A stretch of 64,000 bases of DNA from Papio anubis (GCF_008728515.1 NC_044978.1:9802452-9866451); one strand, 5' to 3'. Counted from the stretch's first letter, positions 25,083 to 37,149 are shown. Numbers and translations are program-made. Notes: a model not told the origin generated them from the sequence alone.

Positions 25083-26934
25083 AGCAGCAAATATTTTTAA
25101 AAGTACCTTCTTTAACGTATTCACATTATTAAAACCTTCTCATTTGATGTTTTTCAAGTTCATGAAAATTATTTTTATCTTAAAGCTGGGATTTATAAAA
25201 TATACAGTGAGTCTATTAAAAATAAATATTTCAAATAGTGATTGATCAATGTATTTACAGAAATTGTGTAATAAGATTTCCATCTGATTTGTGAAATAAT
25301 CAGAGTTCTATCTGATTTGTAAAACATTTCAGTAAATGAGAGGAAGACGTTATATATCATGCCTGTTGATCTGTGTATGTTTCAAATAGTTGACATAATC
25401 TTAATATTTCTCCTTTAATCAAAAGGAAATCAAAGGGAAAACTTTAACATAATTGAACAAGCAAAAAATTTCTCATTATTTCTTCTATGTTTTCATTTAT
25501 TGAGTTTATCTTCACTTTTGATTAATTTTTTGAGATTCAAAAGAATTTTATTTAAGTTCTGATAGAAATATTCCTCATACAGCAATATTTCTTTTTTAAA
25601 AGTTTCTACACACATATACACAGAGCTGTCTCTTACAGGGAAATGTTAACAGCTGTTACCATCAACAGTAAAATATATTTTGCACATTATTCATTTATAC
25701 TCTAACTTTTGTTTGTTAAGTAATCAGAATGACATTCATGGATGACTGGAAATATTTGAAGTGGTATCTTCTATACTTAAAAATTAACTCCTTGTGTTTC
25801 TAATGTAAACTTAGTGATGCCAGACTGCTTTAATTATTAAGAATTTTCAGCCACGAGACTACTCAGTCTGGACTCTTATGTGTCTCTGTTTCTTTCTACC
25901 ATCATTAGCATAATTTTGGAAAGATTTCCTAATAGGAAAGAAAGGTTAAGAACAGTAAGTCCAAGTTTTATAATGTTTAAAAGAGTATTAGCACACTAAG
26001 AAATAAATTCAATATCTTGTGGATGTCTTGGGAAGCCTTCTGTGATTTATGGATGGTGGTGGCTGTATACTCAGTGATATTATTCCAATTAAACAGGAAA
26101 AAATGTTTGGAAGAGCTTACAGAAATACTTACAAATAGCTATGTTTCTGTTGTGATATTGTGGCTTGAAGGAAAATAGGAATAAGGTGGTGAAACAAAGG
26201 AGACAATCAAAAGTTTCTATCAGCAAAGGTGATTAAATTTTCATCATTCCCATGACATTGGAGAGGTTCTGGGGCTTGTCCTTCCTCTAATAACCTATGT
26301 ATTTCAGTTTGTGGGCTAGAAAGACAAAGCCATCACCAATAACACTGGCTTCTCAATAATTAAGTAAAATGATCTAAATTCTGCCACCAGTGATAATAAA
26401 CCAGATTTGAGGTTCAGAATGATTACAGTGTTATGCATTCTGGACACTCAGCCCTTCAGTGCTATCAAAGTGACCGCAATCATGATAGTTTTTCCCCAAC
26501 CTGTACCTGCATTCATGCAAATGATGTTTGAACCTAAGCCTCCACCTTCATGGTTATATTATTAGATTGGCCAACACTGTCTGACTAAAACTATTGAATT
26601 GGCCAGAAATATGGCTTGTATTTAAGTCTAGGCTAAAGAATACAATGGCTTTGTGACCTTATGAATGCCAGTGTGCTAATCTCTGTGTCTATTTCTTATT
26701 TCCAAATGCAGATATTTCTGTTTTGAGGAGGTCAATAGCAAGAAACTCAAAATAAATAATATGTGTTTGTTTATGACAAGAGATTCTATTATAGTAAAGG
26801 GATGAGTAGCATTATACATAGAAGAGGGAATGGGACAAGCTCTCAGAAAAGTGAAGGGTGAGGTAAAAGAAGAAATGAAGCTCCGAAACAGTTTGCAGTC
26901 TGGATATGAGCCTTCTGCTCATTAATGCACTTTG
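25083..26934. other. Unassigned AT-rich sequence
   Basis: No repeat family, open frame of note or RNA gene is recognised in this 1.85 kb. Confidence 0.35.
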
Positions 26935-26939
26935 AGTTT

Positions 26940-27870
26940 TTTTAATTTTTCAGTTCTATTAAGTTTATAATTGACAAATGAAATTGTATATATTTAAAGA
27001 GTACAGTGTGATGATTTGACATATGTAAAAATTGTGAAATGATTACCATAATCCAGGTAATTAACACATTCATCACCTTATATAGTTAATTGTTTGGGGA
27101 AGGGTAAAACTATTAAAATCTACTCTTTTAGCAAATTTCAAGTGTACAATACAATACAGTATTATTCATTCTAGCTACCATGCTGTACATAAGGTCCTCA
27201 GAACATATTCATTTTATGACTGAAAGCTTGTACTCTTTGGCCAACATCTCCCCATCCCCCCCTTTTTAACCTCTGAAAACCACTGTTCCACTCTCTGCTT
27301 CTGTAAGTTTGAACTTTTTTAGATTCCACATATGCGTGAGACAGTATTTATCTTTCATTGTCTGGCTTATTTCACTTAGCATGAAATCCTCTAGTTTTGT
27401 TCATGCTGTTGCAAATGGCAGAATTTCCTTCTTTTTTCATGGCTTAATAATATCCCATTGTCTATATTACCATGTTGTTTTTATTCATTCATTTTTCAAC
27501 AGACACTTATGTTGTTTTCCATGTAGTGACTATTGTGAATAATTCTGCAATAATGGGGGTGCAGATATCTCTTCAACATACTGGTTTTGTTTCCTTTATG
27601 TACTCTGAAGTGGCATTGCTAGATCCCATAGTAGTTTGAGTTTGTTTTTTAAAAATTTTGAGGAACCTCCGTACTGGTTTTCATAATGGCTGCATCAATT
27701 TTCAGTTCTACCAACAGAGTTCCCTTTTCTCCACATTCTTGCCAACATTTGTTATCTCTTGTCTTTTGTAATAGTCACCTTAAAAAGTGTAAGGTAATAT
27801 TTCATCGTGACTTTGATTTACGTTTCCAGAATGATTAGATTTATGTCCAAAAATTATCTCTCATGTAAAA
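26940..27870 (-). mobile_element. L1 3' end (L1MA/L1MB type), antisense
   Basis: Clear reverse-strand L1 3' UTR and ORF2 end: 'tgatttgacatatgtaaaaa' near 27013, 'agcaaatttcaagtgtacaa' near 27130, 'ttagattccacatatgcgtg' near 27319, 'tggcttatttcacttagcat' near 27362 and 'aataatatcccattgtctat' near 27446. It is 5'-truncated. Confidence 0.9.
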
Positions 27871-27947
27871 ATATATTAGTTTTGCAGATTTAGACTTTGC
27901 AAAATTTAATTTTAGCTTACCCTCTTTTTAAAAGTGGATACTTTGCC

Positions 27948-28315
27948 TGCTATAGTTTGAACATATACCACGAAAGTTCATACATTGAAAACTTAATTGC
28001 CATTGTAACACTATTGGGAGGTGGGTTTTTAAAGCCGTGATTATGACATGAGGGCTCTGCCTTTGTGAATGGATTAATGCCATTATCATTGAGAGTGGCT
28101 TCCTCATAAGAAGGTTGAGTTCAACTCGCTTCCCTGTCTGTCTCATGTGCTCACTTCTGTCCTCCACCTTCTGCCATGGGGTGACCTCCAGCAGACGCCA
28201 ACACCATGCTCATGGACTTCCCAGACTCCACAAATGTCAGACACTTAGACGTCTGTAGTTTATAAATTACCCAATCTGTGGAATTGTTATAGCAGCAGAT
28301 TATAGACTGAGACTA
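27948..28315 (+). mobile_element. MaLR LTR (MST/MLT1 type), sense
   Basis: It begins with 'tgctatagtttgaacatata'. It contains 'catgagggctctgcctttgt' near 28048 and 'tggattaatgccattatcat' near 28071, and ends with the 'tataaattacccaatctgtg' block plus a 'gttatagcagcag' segment. The order matches an ERVL-MaLR LTR. No internal region adjoins it. Confidence 0.8.
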
Positions 28316-28647
28316 TACCTCATATAACTTTTTAAAAATATATGCTGCCTTACACATAGATAGTATCATTTTTTAATTAACTTTGCCTAAATTGATGGCT
28401 TTTCAAACATTGTGTTATTTATAAATTTCATTTATGCTACATTTATGCATTCTATAATCTATATTTCTCTTTCTAGATAACCATACCACATGGATAGCAT
28501 CTCTTTCGTTGGATGCGGGTGCACATTAAGTGAAAGAGGTTTTAGAGGTGAGCAAGGATTCTATAGGACAAAATTTCATAATATTAAATAATACAATTAA
28601 CCATTAGTATTCAACTTGAAAATGCATTTTGGCACTCTCATATATAC
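28316..28647. other. Unassigned spacer between two MaLR elements
   Basis: 330 bp of AT-rich sequence with no recognised repeat. Confidence 0.4.
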
Positions 28648-28839
28648 AGCGGAACTCCCATTTATAAAACCATCAGATATTGTGAGACTTATTTACTCTC
28701 ACGAGAACAGTATGGGGGAAATGGCCCCGTGATTCAATTATCTCCACCTGAGCTGGCCCTTGACATAGGGGGATTATTGTAATTCCAGGTGAGATTTAAG
28801 TGACGACACCTGCCTATGAGTCCCTTCTGCCTATATCAA
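28648..28839 (-). mobile_element. THE1/MST-type 3' LTR, truncated
   Basis: The reverse strand matches only the sense-5' half of the LTR (compare 30350-30521). It starts at 'gaactcccatttataaaacc', so the outer part that should begin with TGTATTAG is missing. A ~15-bp extra stretch lies near its inner edge. Confidence 0.8.
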
Positions 28840-30177
28840 AATCAAGTTAGTTACTTCCTAGATATCATGACTGTACAAGTATTGGGTAAATACACCCATT
28901 CCAAATGGGATAAATTGACCAAAACGAAGGGGCTACAGGCCCCAAACTAGTCTGAAATCCAGTGGGGCAGGCAAATCTTAGAGCTCCAAAATGATCTCCT
29001 TTGTCTCCTTGTCTCACATCCAGGTCATGCTGATGCAAGAGGAGGGCTCCCAAGCCTGGGTAGTTCCACCCCTGTGACTTTGCAGGGTACAGCCCTCCAC
29101 TCCTGGCTGGTTCCACAGGCTGGCATTGAGTGTCTGTGGCTTTTCCAGGCACACGATACAAGCTCTCAGTGGATCTACCATTCTGGAGTCTGCAGGGTGG
29201 TAGCCCTCTTCTCACAGCTCCACTAGGCAGTTTCCCAGTGGACACTTTTTGTGGGGCCTCCAACCCTACATTTCCTTTCTGCACTGCCCTAGCAGAGGTT
29301 CTTCATGAGGGTCCCACCTGCTGCAGCAAAGCTCTGCCTAATATCCAGGCATTTCCATACATCCTCTGAAATCTGGGCAGAGGTTTCCAAACCTCAATTC
29401 TTAACTTCTGTGTACCCGCAATCTCAACATCACATGGAAGCCACCAAGGCTTGGGGCTTGCACACTCTGAAGCCAAGGCCCAGCTGTACATTGGTCCCTT
29501 TTAGCCATGGCTAGAGCAACTTGGAGGCAGAATGCCAAGTCCCTAAGCTGCATACAGCAGAGGGGCCTTGGGCCCAGCCCATGAAACCATTTTTTCCTCC
29601 TATGCTTTTGGGCCTATTCTGGGAGAGGATGCCCAAAAGAGACATTTTCCCCATTGTCTTGGTGATTAACATTCGACTTCTTATTACTTACGCAAATTTC
29701 CGCAGCTGGCTTGAATTTTTCCCCAGAAAATTGATTTTTCTTTTCTCTTGCATTGTCAGGCTGCAAACTTTCCAAACTTGTGTGCTCTACTTTCTATGGA
29801 ATGTTTCGTCACTTAGAAATTTCTTCTGCGAGATACCCTAAATCATCTCTCTCGTGTTCAAAGTTCCACAGATCTCTAGGGCAGGGGCAAAATGCCACCA
29901 GTCTCTTTGCACAGCAAGAGTGACCTTTACGCCAGTTCTCAAGTTCCTCATTTCCATCTGAGACCACCTCAGCCTGGACTTATCATTCCACATCACTAAC
30001 AGCATTTTGGTAAAAGCCATTCAGCAAGTCTCTAAGAATTTCCAAATTTTTCCACATTTTCCTATCTTCTTCTGAGCCCTGCAAATGGTTCCAACTTCTG
30101 CCTATTAGCCAGTTCCAAAGTCGCTTCCAATTTTGAGGGATCTTTACAGCAGCACCCCACTCCAAGTACCAATTTAC
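28840..30177 (-). mobile_element. THE1-type internal region, antisense, decayed
   Basis: Typical MaLR internal sequence on the minus strand: 'caaaacgaaggggctacagg' near 28919, 'tctcacatccaggtcatgct' near 29012, 'ccactaggcagtttcccagt' near 29220 and 'agttccacagatctctaggg' near 29862. THE1 internal regions encode at most a defective gag-like frame. Short frames here (up to 139 codons, minus strand, 28865-29284) are remnants or chance. No intact protein is present. Confidence 0.85.
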
Positions 30178-30521
30178 TGTATTAGTTTGTTCTCCTACTG
30201 CTAGTAAAGACATACCTGAGATGAGGCAATTTAAAAATGAAAAAGGTTTAACTCCACATGGCTAGGGAGGCCTCACAATCATGGTCGAAGATGAACAAGG
30301 AGCAAAGGTACATCTACATGGTGGCAGGCAAAAGGGCTTGTGCAGGGGAACTCCCATTTATAAAACTATAAGATCTGATGGGACTTATTCACTACCACGA
30401 GAACAGTATGGTAGAAACCGCCCCCATGATTCAATTATTTTCACCTGGCCCTGCCCTTGACACTTGGGGATTATTACAATTCAAGGTGAGATTTGGGTGG
30501 AGACACAGCCAAACCATATCA
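30178..30521 (-). mobile_element. THE1/MST-type 5' LTR, complete, antisense
   Basis: A 344-bp LTR from TGTATTAG to CCATATCA, collinear with THE1-class LTRs ('cgagaacagtatggtagaaa' near 30399, 'ggtggagacacagccaaacc' near 30496). Together with the parts above it forms one provirus remnant of about 1.9 kb. Confidence 0.9.
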
Positions 30522-30819
30522 GCCATAATATCTTAAAATATCCCAAAATATTACTACTGTCATAATTCATAACACAAATGGTGATAACATTTTAATGAGA
30601 TGCTTTATACGAACATACCTGTTACTGAAGCATAGCTCTGTATCTAAGTTGTCATTAGTAAATAACCTTTGAAAATGTCCTTGTTAATAAGGTAGACTAT
30701 GTTTTATAAAATTTGAAGGAAGGGATAACCGCTGTTCAAAATTTGATTTCAAATTGGAAAATAGGATTTTCATCTAATGTCAAATTAATGTATTTGAATT
30801 GAGACTATATTAAAACATG
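30522..30819. other. Unassigned spacer
   Basis: AT-rich sequence between the THE1 element and Tigger1. Nothing recognised. Confidence 0.4.
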
Positions 30820-30821
30820 TA

Positions 30822-33183
30822 CAGTAGAGACATATCTCATTTTTTTGTGTTTCACAGATATTGCACTTTACAAATTGAAGGTTTGTAGTAGCCCTGCATC
30901 AAGCAAGTCTATTGCTGACGTTTTTCCAACAGCATGTGCTTTTTTTGTGTCTCTGTGTCACATTTTGGTAATTATCCAAATATTGCAAACTTTTTCATTA
31001 TTATAGTATCTTTTATGGTGATTTGTGATCAGTGATCTTTGATGTTATTGTTGTAATTGTTTTGAGAGTGCCACAAACCAAGCCCATACACAATGGCAAA
31101 ATTAATGGATAAATGTGTGTTCTCACTGCTCCAATAATTGACCCTTTTCCCATTTCTGTCCTTCTCAAGTTTTCCCATTCCTTGAAACACAATGATTTTA
31201 AATTTAGGCTAATTAATAACCTTACAATGACCTGTTAAGTGTTTAAGTAAAAGGATATCTCTTGATTTAATTCAAAAATCAAAAACTAGAAATCATTAAA
31301 CACAGTGTCATGTCGAAAGTTGAGATCGGCTGAAAGTTAGGCCTCTTGTACCAAATGGTTCGCTAAGCTGTGACTGCAAAAGAAAAGTTATTGAAATAAG
31401 TTAAGTTTACTACTTCAGCAAACATGCAAAAGATAAGAAAGCAAAACAGCTATATTGCTGATACGGAGGAAATTTGAGTCTTCCGGATAGAAGGTCTAAC
31501 CAGCTGCTACATTCCCTTAAACCAAAACCTAACCCAGAGCAAGGCCCCAACTCTCTTCAATTCTATGATGGCTGAAAGAGGTAAGGAAGTTGCAGAAGGA
31601 AAGTTTGAAGTTAGCAGAAGTTGGTTCATGAGGTTTAAGAAAAGAAACTGTCTCCATAATACACAAGAGCAAGATGAAGCCATGAGTGTTCATGGAGTAG
31701 CTGCAGCAAATTTTCCAGAAGACCTGGCTATGATACTTGATAAAGGTGGCAAAACCAATAGATTTTCGATATATACTAAGTCTTATACTGGAAGAAGATG
31801 TCATGTAGGACTTTCATAACTACAGAGGAGAAGTCAATGCCTGGCTTCAAAGTTTCAAAGGACAGGCTGACTGTTTTGTTAGGGGTGAATACAGCTGATT
31901 ACTTCAAGATGAAGACAATGCTTATATATTTCAAAAATCCTAGTGCCTTTAAGAATTATGTCGAATATACTCGTCCGGTGCTCTAGGAATGGAAAAACAA
32001 AGCCTGGATGGCAGTATATCCGTCTAAAGCATGGTTAACTGAATATTTTAAGCCCTCTATTGAGACCTACTGCTTAGGAAAAAAGATTCTTTTCAAAAGA
32101 TTACTGCTCATTGACAATACAGCCGGTCACGGAAGAGCTCTGATGGAGATATACAAGGGGTTAACATTGTTTTCATGCCTTCTAACACAGTATCTATTCT
32201 GCAGCAGATGTATCCTGGAGTAATTTCAACTTTCAAGTCTTATTATGTAAGAAATACATTTCGTAATGCTAGAAGTTTCGTAGATAATGATTCCTCTGAT
32301 TAATATGGTCATAGTTAATTAAAGCTGTCGAGAAAAAATGCACCATTCCAGAAGCCATTAAGAACACTTTTGATTCATGGGGCAATGTCCAAATATCAAC
32401 ATTAACAGGAGTGTGGCAGACATTGATTCCAACCCTCATGAATGACTTTGAGAGGTTCCAGACCCCAGTGGAGGAATCAACTGCAGAGGTGGTGGAAATA
32501 GCAAGAGAACTAGAATTAGAAGCAGAGCCTGAAAACGTGATTGAATTACTGCAATCTCATGAGTGGATGAGGAGTTGCTTCTTGTGGCTGACCAAAGAAA
32601 GTGGTTTCTTGAGATGGAATCTACTTCTGGTAAAGATGCTGTGAACATTGTTGAAATAACAGAAAAGAATGTAGAACATTACATAAACTTATTTGATAAA
32701 GCTGCAGCAGGGATTGAGAAGATTGACTTCAATTTGAAAAAATATTCTGCTGTGGATAACATATTATCGCACAACAATGCATGCTACCCAGAAGCCTTTT
32801 GTGAAAGGAGGAGTCAATTAATGTGGCAAACTTCATCGTCTTATTTTAAGAAATTGTCCCAGATACCCTAGCCTTCACTAACCAGAACCCTAATCAGTCA
32901 GCAACCATCAATATTGAGGTGAGATTCTCTACCAGCAAAGGGATTACAGCTCTCTGAAGGCTCAGATTATCATTAGCATTTTTCAGCAATAAAATATTTT
33001 TAAATTAAACTATGTACATGTTTTTAGACATAATGCTAATACACCCTTATGGATTACAGTATGTAGTAAGCATACATTTATATGCACTGAGAAACCAAAA
33101 TTTTGTATGACTTATGTCATTGTAATGATCACTTTATCTCGGTGGTCTATACTTGTACCTGCAATATCTATGAGGTATGCCTT
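30822..33183 (+). mobile_element. Nearly full-length Tigger1 DNA transposon
   Basis: 2,362 bp, close to the ~2.4-kb consensus. Left end 'cagtagagacatatctcat' and right end 'tgaggtatgcctt' are degraded inverted repeats, each next to TA (30820-30821 and 33184-33185), the tc1/mariner/pogo target-site duplication. The body is collinear with Tigger1, including 'cacattttggtaattatcc' near 30960 and 'gtgatcagtgatctttgatg' near 31026. Older than most Alus here and long inactive. Confidence 0.93.
31227..32976 (+). pseudogene. Decayed Tigger1 transposase (pogo/CENP-B-like DDE family)
   Basis: Transposases of this family have an N-terminal helix-turn-helix DNA-binding part and a DDE/D catalytic domain, and cut and paste the element at TA sites. 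Here the frame is broken into fragments: 31565-31819, 31798-31986, 32008-32223, 32411-32644 and 32563-32871. The block around the second catalytic Asp survives (LLLIDNTAGHGRALMEIYKG, from about 32092). In the frame that runs into 31798-31986, the codon aligned to the first catalytic Asp is TAC, followed at once by TAA (31774-31779). A frameshift soon after the second Asp and further stops confirm it is a pseudogene. Some human genes derive from this family, but nothing here suggests retention. Confidence 0.9.
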
Positions 33184-33185
33184 TA

Positions 33186-33690
33186 AATGACAGCTTGACA
33201 GACTGCAAAGTTTGTGATAAAATTCAAGTAAGGAATGTATTATGTATTGAATTTTCTTGGAAAACAAATTTCTATACTGATACATCTCTGCTTAAAATTA
33301 TTTTATGAATTATATTGTGAAGAAAAGTCCAACTTTAAAAATTAATAGGTCATGTTACTTATTATTCTTTTACACCATATTATCCCCACAAATAACAATA
33401 AGTACCAAATAAGAACATCATAAAATAGAAGATAGTTCAGTGGACTTGGATGTAGGAATGTAAGCACTCACTGCCTTTCAACAAACCCCTTAAAGAAAAG
33501 TTTTTGTTTTCTGACTCCTTATCTATAAATAAAGGAGTTTTGTTTGATAAGTTACAAATTTACTTTTATCTTCACAATTCAATAATACAATATTTATGTG
33601 ATCTCTTTATCAATTAAATCATCACTGTTTCTCCCTAAACCTAAGCTAGCAAATATTGAAAGAAAGCTGAAATGCTTTTAATAAGCAGAT
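33186..33690. other. Unassigned AT-rich sequence
   Basis: Sequence between Tigger1 and an AluS; nothing recognised. Confidence 0.4.
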
Positions 33691-33691
33691 G

Positions 33692-33993
33692 TGTATGGGT
33701 GCAGTGGTTTACACCTGTAATACCAGTACTTTGGGAGGCCGAGGCAGGTGAATCACCTGAGGTCAGGAGTTTGAGACCAGCCTAACATGGTGAAACCCCA
33801 TCTCTACTGAAAATACAAAAATTAGCCAGGCATAGTGGTGCATGCCTGTAAGCCCAGCTACTTAGGAAGCTGAGGAAAGAGAATCACTTCAATCCAGGAG
33901 GCAGAGGTTGCAGTGAGCCAAGATCTCACCACTGCACTCCAGCCTATGCGATAGAGCAAGATTTCATCTCAAAAAAAAAAAAAAAAAAAAAAA
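33692..33993 (+). mobile_element. AluS, sense
   Basis: A full dimeric Alu with a 23-A tail (33971-33993). There is a small deletion in 'ccagcctaacatggtgaaac', where 'ggcc' is missing. I could not see a convincing target-site duplication. Confidence 0.93.
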
Positions 33994-34015
33994 GTAACAT
34001 TTTTCACACTTACTA

Positions 34016-34560
34016 TTGTTAGAGCAGGGGCGCTGTCATTTTGGACAAACCCCGCCACTTTGAATTCCAGCTCCCTTTCTAGCCTCATGCATTTCAAGGA
34101 AACCACTTCTCTTCTAATTACAAGCAGTCGTAAAGAGCAGACAGTAAAACACAGATAAGACACGTCAGGCACAGAGGAAGGTGGGAGGAAAGTCTCTTGG
34201 GTAACTGTCAAACTTCACCCTCATACAACGGGCCCCAGTAGAACAGTGGGCCTTAATAAGCACGTTTGTTTCTCTTCAGGTGCACTAAGATAGGGAAGCT
34301 AAAAGCAGACTTGGGGGGTGTGCCTGCAGCTGCAGAAAGACGTATGGGAACAAACACACAACTCTCCCTCCCAGATAAGCACAACAGCAACAACAACAAC
34401 AAAACACAGAAAAAAAAAAACAAAACACAGAAGCAATGCAAGTTTCTAATAAACTCTCCCACCCTGAATCCTGAAAAACTGTTAGTCCGTTAGAGATTGT
34501 GCCTCTAACCTAACTCAGCCAGATGCCCCTCTCAGGTTTATTTTCTCTAAAATAAACCTA
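34016..34560. mobile_element. Possible ERV LTR
   Basis: Composition and order resemble a retroviral LTR: 'cactttgaattccagctccc', 'caaggaaaccacttctcttc', 'ctgcagctgcagaaagacgt'. It ends near an A-rich 'tctaaaataaacctatcata' stretch. I cannot name the family and did not find both termini. Confidence 0.35.
34381..34436. repeat. (CAA)n / A-rich low-complexity tract
   Basis: CAACAACAACAA followed by A-runs interrupted by CAAAACACAG, which itself occurs twice. Confidence 0.85.
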
Positions 34561-35164
34561 TCATAACTGGCAAGCCACCTTTCATGCTTCTTTCTTCTTC
34601 AATTCTTAAAATCATAGTATTAAATTTTATTCTTAGTCCATTTACTAAAAGCTCTACATGTCAATATAGAATATGAAATTTATTTTCACAGTTAGCATAA
34701 AGACATATTGCTTAAAGACACAATATTCATGTGGACATTGAAGATGATTAAAATAGAGAAAAAAATTCCTCTTTCAGATAGTTAAATGCGATCACAGCAC
34801 ATTTTTATTTAAGGGTATTGTGCTTGAATCTCTACCCTTAATACACCAGGAAGAAACGACTTTAAAGTATAATTTTAAAATGTTGCCTCCTTTTCTGTTT
34901 TGAACTTTTGTATGTGTAGAAATTCTAAGAAGGATTGTTGTCCAACTTTGAAAGACAGAATCTGACATTTTTTGAGGGAGTGGTGTGAGGGTCAATCACA
35001 ACTAGAAACCAGGAAGAAAAATTAAAAAACAATTACAGCAAATAGTTTGCTTTTAAACTGATAATGGCAGAATTGCCTGATAAAATGTTCATAACTCAAG
35101 ACAAAGCAAGAGATTGTCTTTTTCATTTAGTCTAATTAGAAATAATGCTTCTTATCTTTTTAGC
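34561..35164. other. Unassigned sequence
   Basis: No recognised repeat or gene. Confidence 0.35.
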
Positions 35165-36007
35165 TCTTTATAGCTCTGCTTCACTTACTCTTTAATACAT
35201 TTGGACATCCCAATCTATACATCTTACTCTTTTTGTTTTTTAACTTGTACTCATCCATCTTTGGATGTTTCTTCACTTACTCAGTTTAGATTTCATGATC
35301 CTTTGTTAAAATCAGTCATTGCAAATACCCTCAACTCCCTTGTCCCCTTCTCTCACCTTCATAATTACTGGCAAAACGATTATTAGTGAAACCAAACTCA
35401 CCTTCATTCCATGTTTGCAACCCAAGATGAAGAAATCCCACAACAATGTGGGCTGTTCTCACTTTAAAAATCATGAACACAGATTTTAGATTGGCAGTTA
35501 TTTCTCACACAGACTATTATATTTCCTGGCAAAATTTGCTTTCACACTTTCTTAGATGATTATTTTGCAAATTATTCTCACTGCCCATCCATTTGCCTCC
35601 ACTATACTCCTATTTGCCATCTGATAACCCTTCCTCAAATTTCACTTTACCAAGAAAATAGAAGCAGGAAGATGACAAAAGCTAACACTAAATCTTTGAA
35701 GCCACGTTCTCTCTGCCCACAGTTGTCTTTCCACATGATGTAGGAAATGCCTCAGTCTTCCTAACTCTGGCCTGCAGGTCTTCTGCTTGGGATCCCATGC
35801 ACTTTGCCTACTGAATGACCTCATTTCCGCAAACACCCTTTCTTTTTTTATGACTCATTGAATTCACCCTCCTAGTTCAGTACTCCAGTCATCTTGCAGA
35901 CAACTATAATTCCTTCCTTGCAACCAATGTCCACCTTCATTTGCTTGTCCATTTATAGCTAATTATTTTGCTGTAATTTTCTATATCAATTTACAGCAAA
36001 ATTTCTT

Positions 36008-36298
36008 TTTCTTTTTTTTTTTTATTATACTTTAAGTTCTAGGGTACATGTGCATAACGTGCAGGTTTGTTACATATGTATACCTGTGCCATGTTGGTGT
36101 GCTGCACCCATCAACTCGTCAGCACCCATCAACTCGTCATTTACATCAGGTATAACTCCCAATGCAATCCCTCCCCCTCCCCCTCCTCCTCCTCGCGGAT
36201 AGGCCCCCGTGTGATGTTCCCCTTCCTGAGTCCAAGTGATCTCATTGTTCAGTTCCCACCTATGAGTGAGAACATGCGGTGTTTGGTTTTCTTTTTCT
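36008..36298 (-). mobile_element. L1PA-type 3' end, antisense (inner, younger insertion)
   Basis: The reverse strand of a primate L1 3' end: poly(T), 'ttatactttaagttctaggg' near 36025, 'acctatgagtgagaacatgc' near 36258. It contains an 18-bp tandem repeat ('cacccatcaactcgtca', near 36106 and 36124). An 11-bp T/C-rich direct repeat at its edges (36002-36012; 36288-36298) suggests insertion into the tail of the next L1. Confidence 0.85.
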
Positions 36299-36635
36299 AA
36301 TTAAAAACAACTTACTGTTTTTATATTTCTTAAAATTGTTACTTTAGACTTGGGGGCACCTGTTGCAAGTTTGTTCCATTGCATAATGCTGAGGTTTGGG
36401 CTTCTGATGGTCCCATCACCCAAGTAGTGAACATAGTACCTACTGAGTAGATTCCCAATCCTTTCTATCCTCCCTCCCCCAACTCTTTTATAATCCTCAG
36501 TGTCTATTTTTTCCGTCTTTGTGTCCCTGCTGACTCCGTGTTCAGAGTCCACTAATAAGTGGGTACATGTAGTATTTGATTTTCTGTTTCTGTGTTAATT
36601 CGCTTAAGATTATGGCCTACAGCTGCATCCATGTT
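36299..36635 (-). mobile_element. Older L1P/L1PB-type 3' end, antisense
   Basis: A second, different L1 3' end in the same orientation: 'ttagacttgggggcacctg' near 36342, 'tcccatcacccaagtagtga' near 36411, 'cactaataagtgggtacatg' near 36550, 'acagctgcatccatg' at 36619-36633. The outer 19-bp target-site duplication (35989-36007 and 36636-36654) belongs to this insertion. Confidence 0.8.
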
Positions 36636-37149
36636 ATTTACAGTAAAATTTCTTGAAGATGTCATATTTTATTTCTATCTCTACTGTTGCCATCTCCTAC
36701 TCTCTGACTCACTACAGTCAGGTTTCTCTGCTGACGACTCTACGAAAAGTCTTATCAAAGTCACCAAGAACTTTCCAATTGCCAACTTTAATAATATAGT
36801 CTCTGCTGTCATCCCACTCAGTCACTTAGTATCACTTGTTATACTTTAGCACTACCACAATTTGAAAACATTTATTTATATTCCTTCTATTTCCAACATA
36901 CTTTCTTGGCTTCTTTACTACATCATTGGCTGACTCTTTTCAGTTTTCCATTTCTAACTCTGCTCTTGTCCTGGCATCTATTTTTAAAGAATGACCTACT
37001 GCTTTATCCAGGGTGCTCTTTAAAAAATCTAAAATTTGTATTTAAAATTGCTACATAGGAAATCACATCTTGTCCCATGACAATTAAGTAGAATCAGTGT
37101 ATTGATGGCTCCTTAATTTACAACACATGTTATACCAGTCTTATATATC

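Larger units (their letters stand above)
35165..37020 (+). mobile_element. Long L2/CR1-type LINE ORF2 remnant, sense, split by L1 insertions
   Basis: The + strand follows CR1/L2-type ORF2 coding sequence: 'ctggcaaaacgattattagt' near 35369 and 'caacaatgtgggctgttctc' near 35441, then 'cttgggatcccatgcacttt' near 35786. The reverse-transcriptase stretch around 36700-36780 encodes a degraded LQSGFSADDSTKSLIKVTKN. It is split at 36008-36635 by L1 sequence. No intact frame remains. It is long for an ancient mammalian LINE. Confidence 0.65.

Noticed and set aside
28865..29284. 139-codon minus-strand open frame
   Set aside because: It is within the decayed THE1-type internal region and shows no intact gag-like domain; best treated as a remnant of the mobile element.
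31565..32871. Possible domesticated transposase gene
   Set aside because: The frame is broken by several stops and frameshifts, the first catalytic Asp is lost, and the terminal repeats are still attached, so it is a dead Tigger1 copy and not an exapted gene.
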